Origin: Billgrantia ethanolica
Lineage (GTDB): Bacteria; Pseudomonadota; Gammaproteobacteria; Pseudomonadales; Halomonadaceae
Length of the DNA: 64,000 nt
Direction: 5' to 3'
Assembly: GCF_021404305.1 (NCBI RefSeq)
Contig: NZ_JABFTX010000001.1
Location: 620,001 to 684,000 of the forward strand
Of this stretch, positions 16,586 to 25,826 are shown one piece after another (the first letter of the stretch is position 1; each line of letters begins with the position of its first letter). A program made the translations under genes and the position numbers. Below the pieces are notes generated by a model. That model saw nothing but the letters and a program-made list of their open reading frames with translations, did no database searches and was not told the DNA's origin.

Positions 16586-17755
16586 ATGGAATTCTCCCTA
16601 ACCGACGATCAGAGGGCGCTCGTTCAGGCCGCCGCCGATTTTTCGCAGGCAGAGCTGGCCGATCACGCCGCCGAATGGGATGCCACCTCGCATTTTCCGG
16701 TCGACGTCATACGTCGGGCCGGCGAGGCGGGTTTCCTTGGCATCTACATTCCTGAGGAGCGGGGTGGCCTGGGGCTGTCACGCCTGGATGCCTCGCTGAT
16801 CTTCGAGCAGCTCTCCCAAGGCTGCATCGCGACGACCGCCTATCTTACCATCCACAACATGGTGGCCTGGATGGTCGCCAGTTGGGGCAGCGACGAGCTT
16901 CGGGAAACCTGGGTCGAGCGCCTGATCAGCGGCGAGTGTCTGGGCTGCTACTGCCTGACCGAGCCGGGTTCCGGGTCGGATGCCGCCAGCCTGCGTACCA
17001 AGGCCGTGCGCGAGGGTGACGAATACGTCATCAGCGGCTCCAAGATGTTCATTTCCGGCGCCGGCGCCAACGACATGCTGGTGGTGATGGCGCGTACGGG
17101 CGCTCCCGACAGCGGTGCCGGCGGCGTTTCTGCGATACTGGTGCCGGCGGACGCCGCGGGAATCGAATACGGCAAGAACGAAGAGAAGATGGGCTGGAAG
17201 AGCCAGCCCACCCGGCTGATCAGCTTCGATGGCGTGCGCGTGCCGGTCGGCAACCTGCTGGGCCAGGAAGGCGAGGGCTTCAAGCTGGCCATGAAGGGAC
17301 TTGACGGCGGTCGGCTGAATATTGCCAGCTGTTCGCTGGGGGCCGCGCAGCACGCCTTGACCCTGGCGCGCAACTACCTGCAGGAGCGCAAGCAGTTCGG
17401 CCGCGAGCTGGCCCACTTCCAGGCGCTGCAGTTCAAACTGGCCGACATGGCCACCGAGCTCACGGCGGCACGGCTGATGGTGCGGCATGCCGCCTGGCGG
17501 CTCGATCAGGGCGACCCGGAGGCCACCGCTTACTGCGCCATGGCCAAGCGCTTTGCCACCGACATGGGCTTCAACGTCTGCAACGAAGCGCTGCAGCTGC
17601 ATGGCGGATATGGTTACCTGAGAGAGTTCCCCCTGGAGCGCATGGTACGCGACACTCGCGTGCATCAGATCCTCGAGGGCACCAACGAGATCATGCGTGT
17701 CATCGTGGCCCGTCGTCTGCTGGCGGACGGCACGATCGAGGCACTTCAGCAATGA
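16586..17755 (+). CDS. Acyl-CoA dehydrogenase, isobutyryl-CoA dehydrogenase-like
   Basis: This FAD enzyme of 389 residues is in the acyl-CoA dehydrogenase family. Visible are YCLTEPGSGSDAASL (flavin/substrate loop), MFISGAGANDMLVV, GRLNIASCSLGAAQ, and ILEGTNEIMRVIVAR with the catalytic-base Glu at about residue 364. The protein closely resembles ACAD8-type isobutyryl-CoA dehydrogenases. It is the first gene of an operon with 3-hydroxyisobutyryl-CoA hydrolase and 3-hydroxyisobutyrate dehydrogenase, the next steps of valine breakdown, so oxidation of isobutyryl-CoA to methacrylyl-CoA is the likely reaction. The expected methacrylyl-CoA hydratase is not in this operon. A short-chain acyl-CoA role remains possible. 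Confidence 0.82.
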   Translation: MEFSLTDDQRALVQAAADFSQAELADHAAEWDATSHFPVDVIRRAGEAGFLGIYIPEERGGLGLSRLDASLIFEQLSQGCIATTAYLTIHNMVAWMVASWGSDELRETWVERLISGECLGCYCLTEPGSGSDAASLRTKAVREGDEYVISGSKMFISGAGANDMLVVMARTGAPDSGAGGVSAILVPADAAGIEYGKNEEKMGWKSQPTRLISFDGVRVPVGNLLGQEGEGFKLAMKGLDGGRLNIASCSLGAAQHALTLARNYLQERKQFGRELAHFQALQFKLADMATELTAARLMVRHAAWRLDQGDPEATAYCAMAKRFATDMGFNVCNEALQLHGGYGYLREFPLERMVRDTRVHQILEGTNEIMRVIVARRLLADGTIEALQQ

Positions 17756-17771
17756 CAAGGAGAAAGCAGGC

Positions 17772-18926
17772 ATGACGGACCTTGCGGTCATCTTCGACGA
17801 GCTGCCGACCCGGGATGGCGGGAGAGTCGGCATCGCTACCCTCAATGCGCCGAAGTCGCTCAATGCCCTGTCGCTGGATATGGCTCGCCAACTTGACGCC
17901 AAGCTGCAGGCCTGGGCGGTGGATCGCAGCATCGTGGCGGTATGCCTGGAGGGCAGCGGCGAGAAGGCGTTTTGCGCCGGTGGCGACGTGGTGGCGCTGT
18001 ACCGCTCGATGACCGAAGAGGGGGAAAATCGAGGTGCCGGCCGCGACAGCCTCTTTGCCGAGACCTACTTCACCACGGAGTATCGCCTCGACTATCGCAT
18101 CCATTGCTATCCCAAGCCGATCCTGGTGTGGGGCGACGGTATCGTCATGGGGGGCGGCCTGGGCCTCATGGCTGGCGCTTCTCGCCGGCTGGTGACGGAA
18201 ACCACGCTGATCGCCATGCCTGAGATCACCATCGGCCTCTATCCGGACATCGGCGCAAGCTGGTTCCTCAACCGCATGCCGCCGGGCGTGGGGGCCTATC
18301 TCGGCATTACCGGTGCCCAGCTCAACGCCCGCGATGCCCTCGACCTGGGGCTGGCCGATCACTTCGTGCCGCGGGAGCGCCGCGCCGAGCTGCTCGAGGC
18401 GCTGGGGACGGCCGACTACGGCACGCGCAGTCAGCGTGACCTTCAGGCCGGCGTACAGAGCGTGCTCGACGAGTTCGAGGCGCGCCAACAGGCACCTGCC
18501 GCTCAGGTATGGCCGCTGCTCGACCATGTTCAGGCCTTGACGGCGCAGATCGATGCACCGGCAGCCGTCCATCGTATCCTCGAGGACCGTCGCGAAGACG
18601 CCTGGCTGGCGGCCAACCGCAAGCGACTGGAAGCAGGCAGCCCGCTGAGCGCTCATCTGGTGTGGCGCATGCTGGAACGCCACCGCCATACCAGCCTGGC
18701 CGACGCCTTCCGTGACGAGCTGAACCTTTCGGTGCAGTGTTGTCGCCGTGGAGACGTCGCCGAGGGCGTTCGCGCGCTGTTGATCGACAAGGACAGGAAC
18801 CCCAAGTGGCAGCACGCCAGCGTCGACGATGTGCCCGAAGCGGACCTTCTGGCGCTGCTCGAGTCGCTGTGGAGCAGGGAGGAGCATCCGTTGCGCGATC
18901 TCGACGGCGGCGAGCGGGTACGCTGA
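17772..18926 (+). CDS. 3-Hydroxyisobutyryl-CoA hydrolase
   Basis: This crotonase-superfamily enzyme of 384 residues is longer than a simple enoyl-CoA hydratase, as expected for HIBYL-CoA hydrolase. Features: LNAPKSLNALSLDMARQL, the oxyanion-hole region KAFCAGGDVVALYRS, the second oxyanion strand DGIVMGGGLGLMAG, AMPEITIGLYPDIGASWFL with the active-site Glu and Asp typical of the hydrolases, and a C-terminal helical extension ending in the Asp-rich region. It releases free 3-hydroxyisobutyrate, so that MmsB downstream can oxidise it. It starts 16 nt after the dehydrogenase stop, preceded by AAGGAGAAAG. Confidence 0.88.
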   Translation: MTDLAVIFDELPTRDGGRVGIATLNAPKSLNALSLDMARQLDAKLQAWAVDRSIVAVCLEGSGEKAFCAGGDVVALYRSMTEEGENRGAGRDSLFAETYFTTEYRLDYRIHCYPKPILVWGDGIVMGGGLGLMAGASRRLVTETTLIAMPEITIGLYPDIGASWFLNRMPPGVGAYLGITGAQLNARDALDLGLADHFVPRERRAELLEALGTADYGTRSQRDLQAGVQSVLDEFEARQQAPAAQVWPLLDHVQALTAQIDAPAAVHRILEDRREDAWLAANRKRLEAGSPLSAHLVWRMLERHRHTSLADAFRDELNLSVQCCRRGDVAEGVRALLIDKDRNPKWQHASVDDVPEADLLALLESLWSREEHPLRDLDGGERVR

Positions 18927-18993
18927 ACGATACGCATGTTCTCGACCACGACATGACGCAATAACGCCATAACGACAATCAGGAGCAGCTCGC

Positions 18994-19890
18994 ATGAAAA
19001 TCGCCTTCATCGGCCTGGGCAACATGGGTGCCCCGATGGCCCACAACCTGGTCAAGGCCGGCCATGAGGTCAGTGTCTTCGACCTTGTCGATGCCGCCAT
19101 GAAGCACTTGGAGAGCGCCGGGGCGCGTGCCTGTGCCAGCGCGCAGAGCGCGGCCAGCGGGGCCGAGGTGGTGATCTCCATGCTGCCGGCCGGCCAGCAC
19201 GTGCGTCGTCTCTATCTCGGCCGTGACGACTCCCCGGGCCTGTTCGATGCGCTGGAGGGCAAGCCGCTGATCATCGACGCCTCCACCATCTCGCCGGAAG
19301 ACGCCCGTGCGGTAGGGGCGGGCGCCGAGCAGCGTGGCCTGACCTACCTCGATGCGCCGGTTTCCGGCGGTGTGGGCGGCGCCCAGGCCGGCACTCTGAC
19401 CTTCATCGTCGGTGGCAGCGAAGCCGGCTTCGAGCAGGCCAGGCCGGTGCTGGAAGTGATGGGCAAGAACATCTTCCATGCCGGCGAAGTGGGCGCCGGC
19501 CAGGTGGCCAAGATCTGCAACAACATGCTGCTCGGCATTCTCATGAGCGGTACCGCCGAAGCGTTAGCGCTGGGGGTCAAGAACGGCCTCGACCCGGCAG
19601 TCCTCTCGGAGATCATGAAGCAGAGCAGCGGCGGCAACTGGGCGCTCAACGTCTACAACCCATGGCCCGGAGTAATGCAAGGCTCCGCCGCCTCTCGCGA
19701 CTACCAGGGCGGCTTCCTCACCGACCTGATGGCCAAGGATCTCGGGCTGGCGTGGGAGCTGGCGCTGGGCTGCAAGGCCACGGTGCCGATGGGTTCCCAG
19801 GCACGCAACCTGTTCGCGCTGCATGCGGCCCAGGGCAACGGCGGCCTCGACTTCTCCAGTATCCAGAAGCTTTACCGCGCGGGCGAATAG
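18994..19890 (+). CDS. mmsB: 3-Hydroxyisobutyrate dehydrogenase
   Basis: This NAD-dependent beta-hydroxyacid dehydrogenase (298 residues) converts 3-hydroxyisobutyrate to methylmalonate semialdehyde. It has the Rossmann start MKIAFIGLGNMGAPMAHNLV, the substrate motif YLDAPVSGGVGGAQAG, and the catalytic Lys region GAGQVAKICNNMLLG. The length is standard. CAGGAG precedes the ATG. It is the last gene of the valine operon, 67 nt after the hydrolase, and a strong terminator follows. The next enzyme, methylmalonate semialdehyde dehydrogenase (mmsA), is not in the window. Confidence 0.93.
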   Translation: MKIAFIGLGNMGAPMAHNLVKAGHEVSVFDLVDAAMKHLESAGARACASAQSAASGAEVVISMLPAGQHVRRLYLGRDDSPGLFDALEGKPLIIDASTISPEDARAVGAGAEQRGLTYLDAPVSGGVGGAQAGTLTFIVGGSEAGFEQARPVLEVMGKNIFHAGEVGAGQVAKICNNMLLGILMSGTAEALALGVKNGLDPAVLSEIMKQSSGGNWALNVYNPWPGVMQGSAASRDYQGGFLTDLMAKDLGLAWELALGCKATVPMGSQARNLFALHAAQGNGGLDFSSIQKLYRAGE

Positions 19891-19932
19891 GGGCTAGCGA
19901 ATAGAGTCGAATCCGTTTTGGCACTTACCCTG

Positions 19933-19966
19933 GAAGCGGGCACAATCTTGTGCCCGCTTCTGGTTT
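19933..19966 (+). terminator. Terminator of the valine-degradation operon
   Basis: GAAGCGGGCACAA (19933-19945) pairs perfectly with TTGTGCCCGCTTC (19948-19960), a 13-bp stem with a 2-nt loop, followed by TGGTTTTC. The MATE gene starts only about ten bases further on. Confidence 0.85.
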
Positions 19967-19976
19967 TCGAGGCTTC

Positions 19977-21362
19977 ATGACATCCATTTCCCCACGTTCC
20001 GGCTCCGGCGAACGCCGCCCCATGCGTCGTGAGCTGCTCGAAGGTCCCATCGCCCTGACCCTGCTGCGCAAGTGCCTGCCGGTGGTTGGCGGCATGCTCG
20101 CCATGATGAGCTTCAACCTGGTGGACACCTGGTTCATCGCCCGGCTGGGAGCGGAGCCTCTGGCGGCGGTGTCGTTCACCTTCCCGGTGGTGTTCGCGGT
20201 GATCAGCCTCGCCATCGGCCTGGGCATCGGCACCTCGGCGGTGGTGGCGCGCTTGCTTGGACGGGGCGATCACGACACGGTACGGCGCAGGGCCACAGAT
20301 GCCGCGCTGCTGGCACTGGCGGTCGGCGTCTTGTTGAGCGTGCTGGGGCTGGCCACCCTCGAGCCGCTGTTCCGCTTACTCGGGGCCGACGCCGCACTCA
20401 TGCCGCATATCCATGACTACATGGGCATCTGGTACCTGGGCGCGGCGGCGCTGATCGTGCCTCGGGTGCTCAACAGCGTGCTGCGAGCCCAGGGCAACAC
20501 CCTGATCCCCGGGCTGATGATGGCGCTGGCGGCGCTGCTCAACGGCCTGCTCGACTGGCTGCTGATCTTCGGAGTGGGGCCACTGCCGGCGCTTGGCGTT
20601 CAGGGTGCGGCCATGGCCACGGTGCTGAGCTGGAGCGCCATGACCGCGGCGCTGTTCTTGCAGCGCGAGCTGCGCGATTGTCTCGATCTGCGCCATCTCA
20701 CGCCGAGCGGGCTGATGGTGTCGTGGCGCGAGCTCGGCCGCATCGCCGTGCCGGCGGCGATCACCAGCGTGTTCACACCGTTGGCCCTGGCGCTGGTGAC
20801 GCGCATCGTCGCCGGGCACGGCCACCATGCGGTAGCGGGCTACGGCGTGGGCACGCGCATCGAGGCCATCGCTCAGATCGGCGTGCTGGCGCTTTCGATG
20901 ACGCTGCCCCCCTTGATCAGCCAGAACGTCGGAGCAGGGCAGCACGAGCGTGTGCGACGGGCCATCTTCGGCTGCTTCGTCTTCGTGCTGGTGTGGCAGT
21001 TGGGTATCTGGCTGCTGCTGCAGCAGCTGGCGCCTTGGCTCGTCGCCAGCTACACCCCGGGTGGCGAGATGAGCGAGGTACTGCGAAGCTTTCTGTGGTG
21101 GGTGCCGCTGGGCCTGGGCGCTCAGGGCGTCGTGATCCTGGCAGTCTCATCGTTCAATGCGCTGCACGAGCCGGCCCGGGCCATGCGGCTCTCGGTGGTT
21201 CGCCTGTTTCTGCTGACGGTGCCGCTGGCATGGCTGGGCGGCGTAGTGGGAGGTGTCGAGGGCATCTTCATCGGGCTGTTCTTAGCCAATGTGGCGGTGG
21301 GGCTGGTGGCCTGGGGCGCGCTGCGTCGGCGACTCGACGGCATGCCCGGCCTTCCCTCGTGA
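19977..21362 (+). CDS. MATE-family efflux transporter
   Basis: This inner-membrane multidrug/toxin exporter of about 461 residues has twelve hydrophobic segments in two related halves. LLRKCLPVVGGMLAMMSFNLVDTWFIARLG opens the first helix pair (only the VVGG-to-MMSFNLVDTWFI core is diagnostic), with PLAAVSFTFPVVF, GIGTSAVVARLLGRGD and ALGVQGAAMATVLSW further on. The family uses Na+ or H+ gradients. The first ATG at 19977 gives a 15-residue cytosolic leader; a second at 20022 (MRRELLEG) is equally possible, as neither has a strong ribosome binding site. It stands alone between a terminator and the gcdH promoter; the substrate is unknown. Confidence 0.88.
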   Translation: MTSISPRSGSGERRPMRRELLEGPIALTLLRKCLPVVGGMLAMMSFNLVDTWFIARLGAEPLAAVSFTFPVVFAVISLAIGLGIGTSAVVARLLGRGDHDTVRRRATDAALLALAVGVLLSVLGLATLEPLFRLLGADAALMPHIHDYMGIWYLGAAALIVPRVLNSVLRAQGNTLIPGLMMALAALLNGLLDWLLIFGVGPLPALGVQGAAMATVLSWSAMTAALFLQRELRDCLDLRHLTPSGLMVSWRELGRIAVPAAITSVFTPLALALVTRIVAGHGHHAVAGYGVGTRIEAIAQIGVLALSMTLPPLISQNVGAGQHERVRRAIFGCFVFVLVWQLGIWLLLQQLAPWLVASYTPGGEMSEVLRSFLWWVPLGLGAQGVVILAVSSFNALHEPARAMRLSVVRLFLLTVPLAWLGGVVGGVEGIFIGLFLANVAVGLVAWGALRRRLDGMPGLPS

Positions 21363-21402
21363 CTTTTGTAAACACCCTCTAAGGAAAAGACGGACAAGGG
21401 AC

Positions 21403-21431
21403 TTGGCTTTCCGTAATTTTTGCTCTACATT
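21403..21431 (+). promoter_or_regulatory. Possible gcdH promoter
   Basis: TTGGCT (21403-21408) and TACATT (21426-21431) are separated by 17 bp in an AT-rich stretch. The -35 match is modest. The start codon lies 36 nt further on. Confidence 0.35.
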
Positions 21432-21445
21432 CGATGAAAATGTAG
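21425..21445. promoter_or_regulatory. Operator-like inverted repeat before gcdH
   Basis: CTACATT (21425-21431) and AATGTAG (21439-21445) form perfect 7-bp arms around a 7-nt centre and overlap the possible -10 element. It could bind a regulator such as a GcdR-like protein; no regulator gene is adjacent. Confidence 0.45.
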
Positions 21446-21467
21446 AAATTCCATCAGGAGAGCTGCC

Positions 21468-22649
<1,182 letters not shown>

Positions 22650-22671
22650 GCTGGTGCCAAGGAGTGCAAGC

Positions 22672-23877
22672 ATGAGTCGACCGCTGGAAGGCATCACGGT
22701 GCTCGACATGTCGCGGGTGCTGGCCGGCCCCTGGGCCGGCCAGCTGCTCGCCGACCTTGGGGCGCGGGTAATCAAGATCGAGCATCCCGAGCGGGGCGAC
22801 GACACCCGCGGCTGGGGGCCGCCGTGGCTGGCCGAAGATGACGAGACCGAGCGGGTGGCGGCCTATTTCCTGTGCGCCAACCGCGGCAAGCAGTCGTTGG
22901 CGGTGGACGTCGCCAGTGAACGGGGCCAGGCGCTGATCCGCCAGCTCGCCGCCGGCGCCGACGTCATGCTGGAGAACTTCAAGGTCGGCGGCCTGGCCAA
23001 GTACGGCCTCGACTACGCCAGCCTGAAGGCCCTCAATCCGCGTCTGATCGGCTGCTCCATCACCGGCTTCGGCCAGGATGGCCCCTATGCGCATCGTGCC
23101 GGCTACGACTTCATGATCCAGGCCATGGGTGGATTGATGAGCATCGGCGGCGAGCCCGACGGCATGCCGATGAAGACCGGCGTGGCGATCACCGATGTGA
23201 TGACCGGACTCTACGCCACCATTGGCGTGCTTTCCGCATTGCACGAGCGCGAGCGCACCGGGCAGGGGCGGCACGTGGACGTGGCGCTGCTCGACGTGCA
23301 GGTGGCGGCGCTTGCCAATCAGGCACTCAATGCGCTGGTCAGCGGGGTTTCGCCTGAGCGCCACGGCAACGCTCACCCCAACATCGTGCCTTATCAGGCC
23401 TTCGCCTGTGCCGACGGGCATTTGGTGCTCACCGTGGGCAACGACGCCCAGTTCTCGCGTCTGGCCGAGCTGCTGGGCCACCCCGAATGGGTTCGGGACC
23501 CGGCCTATGCCACCAATGCCGCACGGGTGGGCAGTCGTGCGGTGCTGGTACCGCTGATCCAGGCGGTCTTTCTGACCCGCGGGCGCGATGAATGGCTGGC
23601 CGAGCTGGAGAAACGGGGCATCCCCGCCGGGCCGATCAACACCATTGCCGAAGTGTTCGACGACCCCCAGGTGAAGCACCGTGGCATGCAGCGCACGCTC
23701 CAGCGCGGCGATCTCGAGGTGCCTCAAGTCGCCTGTCCGCTACGCTTCGACAGCGAGCCCGCGCTGAGCGAGGTGGCCCCTCCTCGGCTGGGCCAGGACA
23801 GCGACGCGATACTCGCCGAGATGGGCCTGACCGCCGAAGATATTTCCCGGCTGCGCCGCGAAGGCATCGTTCGCTGA
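22672..23877 (+). CDS. CaiB/BaiF CoA-transferase, glutarate CoA-transferase-like
   Basis: This family III CoA-transferase has 401 residues. The N-terminus PLEGITVLDMSRVLAGPWAG and ADLGARVIKIEHPERGDD are the family signature, and ITDVMTGLYATIGVL contains the catalytic Asp that forms the acyl intermediate. FGQDGPYAHRAGYDF is the substrate-region motif. As it follows gcdH by 22 nt with AAGGAG before the ATG, it most likely transfers CoA from succinyl-CoA (or a similar donor) to glutarate, giving the GcdH substrate, as for human SUGCT and bacterial GcdG. Substrate specificity is inferred from the operon. Confidence 0.82.
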   Translation: MSRPLEGITVLDMSRVLAGPWAGQLLADLGARVIKIEHPERGDDTRGWGPPWLAEDDETERVAAYFLCANRGKQSLAVDVASERGQALIRQLAAGADVMLENFKVGGLAKYGLDYASLKALNPRLIGCSITGFGQDGPYAHRAGYDFMIQAMGGLMSIGGEPDGMPMKTGVAITDVMTGLYATIGVLSALHERERTGQGRHVDVALLDVQVAALANQALNALVSGVSPERHGNAHPNIVPYQAFACADGHLVLTVGNDAQFSRLAELLGHPEWVRDPAYATNAARVGSRAVLVPLIQAVFLTRGRDEWLAELEKRGIPAGPINTIAEVFDDPQVKHRGMQRTLQRGDLEVPQVACPLRFDSEPALSEVAPPRLGQDSDAILAEMGLTAEDISRLRREGIVR

Positions 23878-23886
23878 GCGGCCGTA

Positions 23887-23940
23887 TCAGGAGATCGGCA
23901 GTCTCAGGTGAACGACGGTTTCAGGAGAACGACGGTCTCA
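23887..23940. repeat. 17-bp tandem repeats (three units plus a fragment)
   Basis: Units start at 23887, 23904, 23921 and 23938 (partial), each beginning TCAGG. The second and third differ at only two positions. The fragment contains the TGA stop of the DUF3750 gene on the minus strand, so the array looks like repeated copying from the end of that gene. Confidence 0.7.
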
Positions 23941-24720
23941 GGATCGCTCGGCCGGCAGCGGGGGGCAGTCGCCCCGATGCCGGCCGCCTTCACGCAATCC
24001 CAGGGTGCCGACGCCGGGCAGCTTGACCCCGAGCGCTGTCGGATCGATGCCTAGCACCAGTCCGCCGATGTTGAGCTCCAATCCCTCTCTCAGTCCCGCT
24101 GCGGCACCGAGTACGCCGGCCAGTGACAGTTGCACGCCGGTACCGCTCGGGGTCGCTGCCAACACGCTCCCGCCCAGGTAGTCCTTGCCGATGGCGCTGG
24201 AGGGTAGTGCCACGTCCAGCTCCGGTACTTCGCGAATCAGCCAGGCCACGAAGGTGTTGCTGTTGGGGCCCGGCCAGGCGCGATAGTGCTCGCGATAGGG
24301 GTACTTGGGTAGCACGGCCTCGATTCGCGCGATGGCACTTTCGGCCTCGCTGCCGCACAGGGTGGCGTGCAACGTCGGCTGGCTGCCGAACCAGGCGCGG
24401 TCGGGCGTGCCGACGCGCGAGGAGAGGGCGGGGCGGCCCCAGCCGGTCACTTGGTGCAGAGTGTAGCTGTCGGCGTTCTCCGGCTTGGTGGCCACCCAGG
24501 CGTGTACGGCGAAGATGCCGCGCCAGTTGAAGGCGCGGGCCGAGTAGACCTGCACCACGGCAGCGGGGGTCTCGCTTGGTGCTGGGGCCAGTCCTGCGAT
24601 GGTGCGGTCGGCGCTGCGCCAGTCACCGCGAGTATCGATGCCACCGAACTGCCACATGTAGAGTGGCCCACCGATCAGCAGCAACGTCAGGAGCAGCAGC
24701 CCCAGAGACAGCTTGCGCAT
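23938..24720 (-). CDS. DUF3750 domain protein
   Basis: This 260-residue protein starts with a hydrophobic helix (LSLGLLLLTLLLIGGPLYMW) that acts as a signal anchor or uncleaved signal, so it is probably in the periplasm, attached to the inner membrane. It belongs to DUF3750 as I recall that family: the HYRAWPGPNSNTFVAWLIRE stretch near residues 143-162 is the most conserved part, preceded by FAVHAWVATK and a GTPDRAWFG segment. The WPGPNSNTF block might form an active site, but no function is known to me. It lies 13 nt downstream of ppsR on the same strand, so it is probably cotranscribed. Its stop codon lies in a 17-bp tandem repeat. Confidence 0.75.
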   Translation of the reverse strand: MRKLSLGLLLLTLLLIGGPLYMWQFGGIDTRGDWRSADRTIAGLAPAPSETPAAVVQVYSARAFNWRGIFAVHAWVATKPENADSYTLHQVTGWGRPALSSRVGTPDRAWFGSQPTLHATLCGSEAESAIARIEAVLPKYPYREHYRAWPGPNSNTFVAWLIREVPELDVALPSSAIGKDYLGGSVLAATPSGTGVQLSLAGVLGAAAGLREGLELNIGGLVLGIDPTALGVKLPGVGTLGLREGGRHRGDCPPLPAERS

Positions 24721-24733
24721 GGTGAGTTGGGTC

Positions 24734-25567
24734 TCAGCGCGGCGAGAAGCGCCGAGTGAGTCCCGTCTCGGCGATCATGCGTGTGGAAATCTCCTCCACC
24801 GAGAAGCGTGTGGTGTCGATGAAGGGAATGTGCATCTGGCGGTAGAGCCCTTCCGCCTGCTCCACTTCCTGCACGCACTGGTCCAGCGAGCTGTAGCGGC
24901 TGTTGGGCCGCCGCTCGTGGCGAATGGCGGCCAGCCGGCGCGGGTCGATGGTCAGCCCGAACAGCTTGTGGCGGTGCTTGGCGAGGGCGGGTGGCAGCTT
25001 GAGGTTGCCGTCCTCGTCCTGGTCGTCCTCGGTGAGAGGATAGTTGGCGGCACGAATGCCGAACTGCAGCGCCAGGTAGAGCGAGGTCGGTGTCTTGCCG
25101 CAGCGCGATACGCCGACCAGGATCACGTCGGCCTGATCGTACTGGTGAGTGCGGGCGCCGTCGTCGTTGTCCAGGGCGAAGTGCACCGAGTGGATACGGT
25201 CCATGTAGACTTCGTCCTTGCCGATGGAGTGGGTGCGTCCCACGGTGTAGCTCGAGTGGGTACCGAGCTCCTGCTCCAGCGGTTTGAGGAAGGTCGAGAA
25301 GATATCCACCTTGAAACCCGGGGCGCGGCGTATCACTTCGCGGATCGACTCGTCGACGATGGTGTCGATGATGATCGGCTCCTCGCCGTCACGCACCGCC
25401 GTGGCCTCGATGATATCGACCAGGGTGCGCGCCTTGTCGAGGGAGTCGATATAGGGCTTGGTCAGCATGCGTAGCTCGACGTTCTCGAACTGTGCCAGCA
25501 GGCTACGACCCAGGCTTTCGGCGGTGATGCCGGTGCCGTCGGAAATGAAGAAGGCGGTGCGAGGCAT
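24734..25567 (-). CDS. ppsR: PEP synthase regulatory protein (bifunctional kinase/phosphorylase)
   Basis: This DUF299-family protein phosphorylates PEP synthase on a Thr next to its catalytic His using ADP, and reverses this with phosphate. The 277-residue product begins [20 protein letters not shown] and has the P-loop [15 protein letters not shown] at about residues 148-162, followed by the conserved [13 protein letters not shown]. The start at 25567 is set by the family N-terminus; the frame runs further upstream without homology. It is divergent from ppsA, the usual arrangement, and the pair together controls gluconeogenic PEP supply. Confidence 0.95.
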   Translation of the reverse strand: MPRTAFFISDGTGITAESLGRSLLAQFENVELRMLTKPYIDSLDKARTLVDIIEATAVRDGEEPIIIDTIVDESIREVIRRAPGFKVDIFSTFLKPLEQELGTHSSYTVGRTHSIGKDEVYMDRIHSVHFALDNDDGARTHQYDQADVILVGVSRCGKTPTSLYLALQFGIRAANYPLTEDDQDEDGNLKLPPALAKHRHKLFGLTIDPRRLAAIRHERRPNSRYSSLDQCVQEVEQAEGLYRQMHIPFIDTTRFSVEEISTRMIAETGLTRRFSPR

Positions 25568-25826
25568 GTCGTCGGCGCTATTGGTTGTGTAGGGAACCCC
25601 ATTGTCCGGGCTGCCGAGCGTGGCGGCAAGTTGTCGCTTGGCGGTACAAAGTGCGGCTTGACTACAGGAATCGGGCAAATCGGGCCGTTGTTGTAAAAAA
25701 CCTCCAGTGACTTCGATGTTAGACCAATGGCGAATATGGCCGCTTGCGTTTAAGGTGGGCAGCATTGCGTTTCTCGCCTCGACAGCGGGTGCGAAAGTCT
25801 AGGCAACGAAGATTCAAGGGGGTTAC

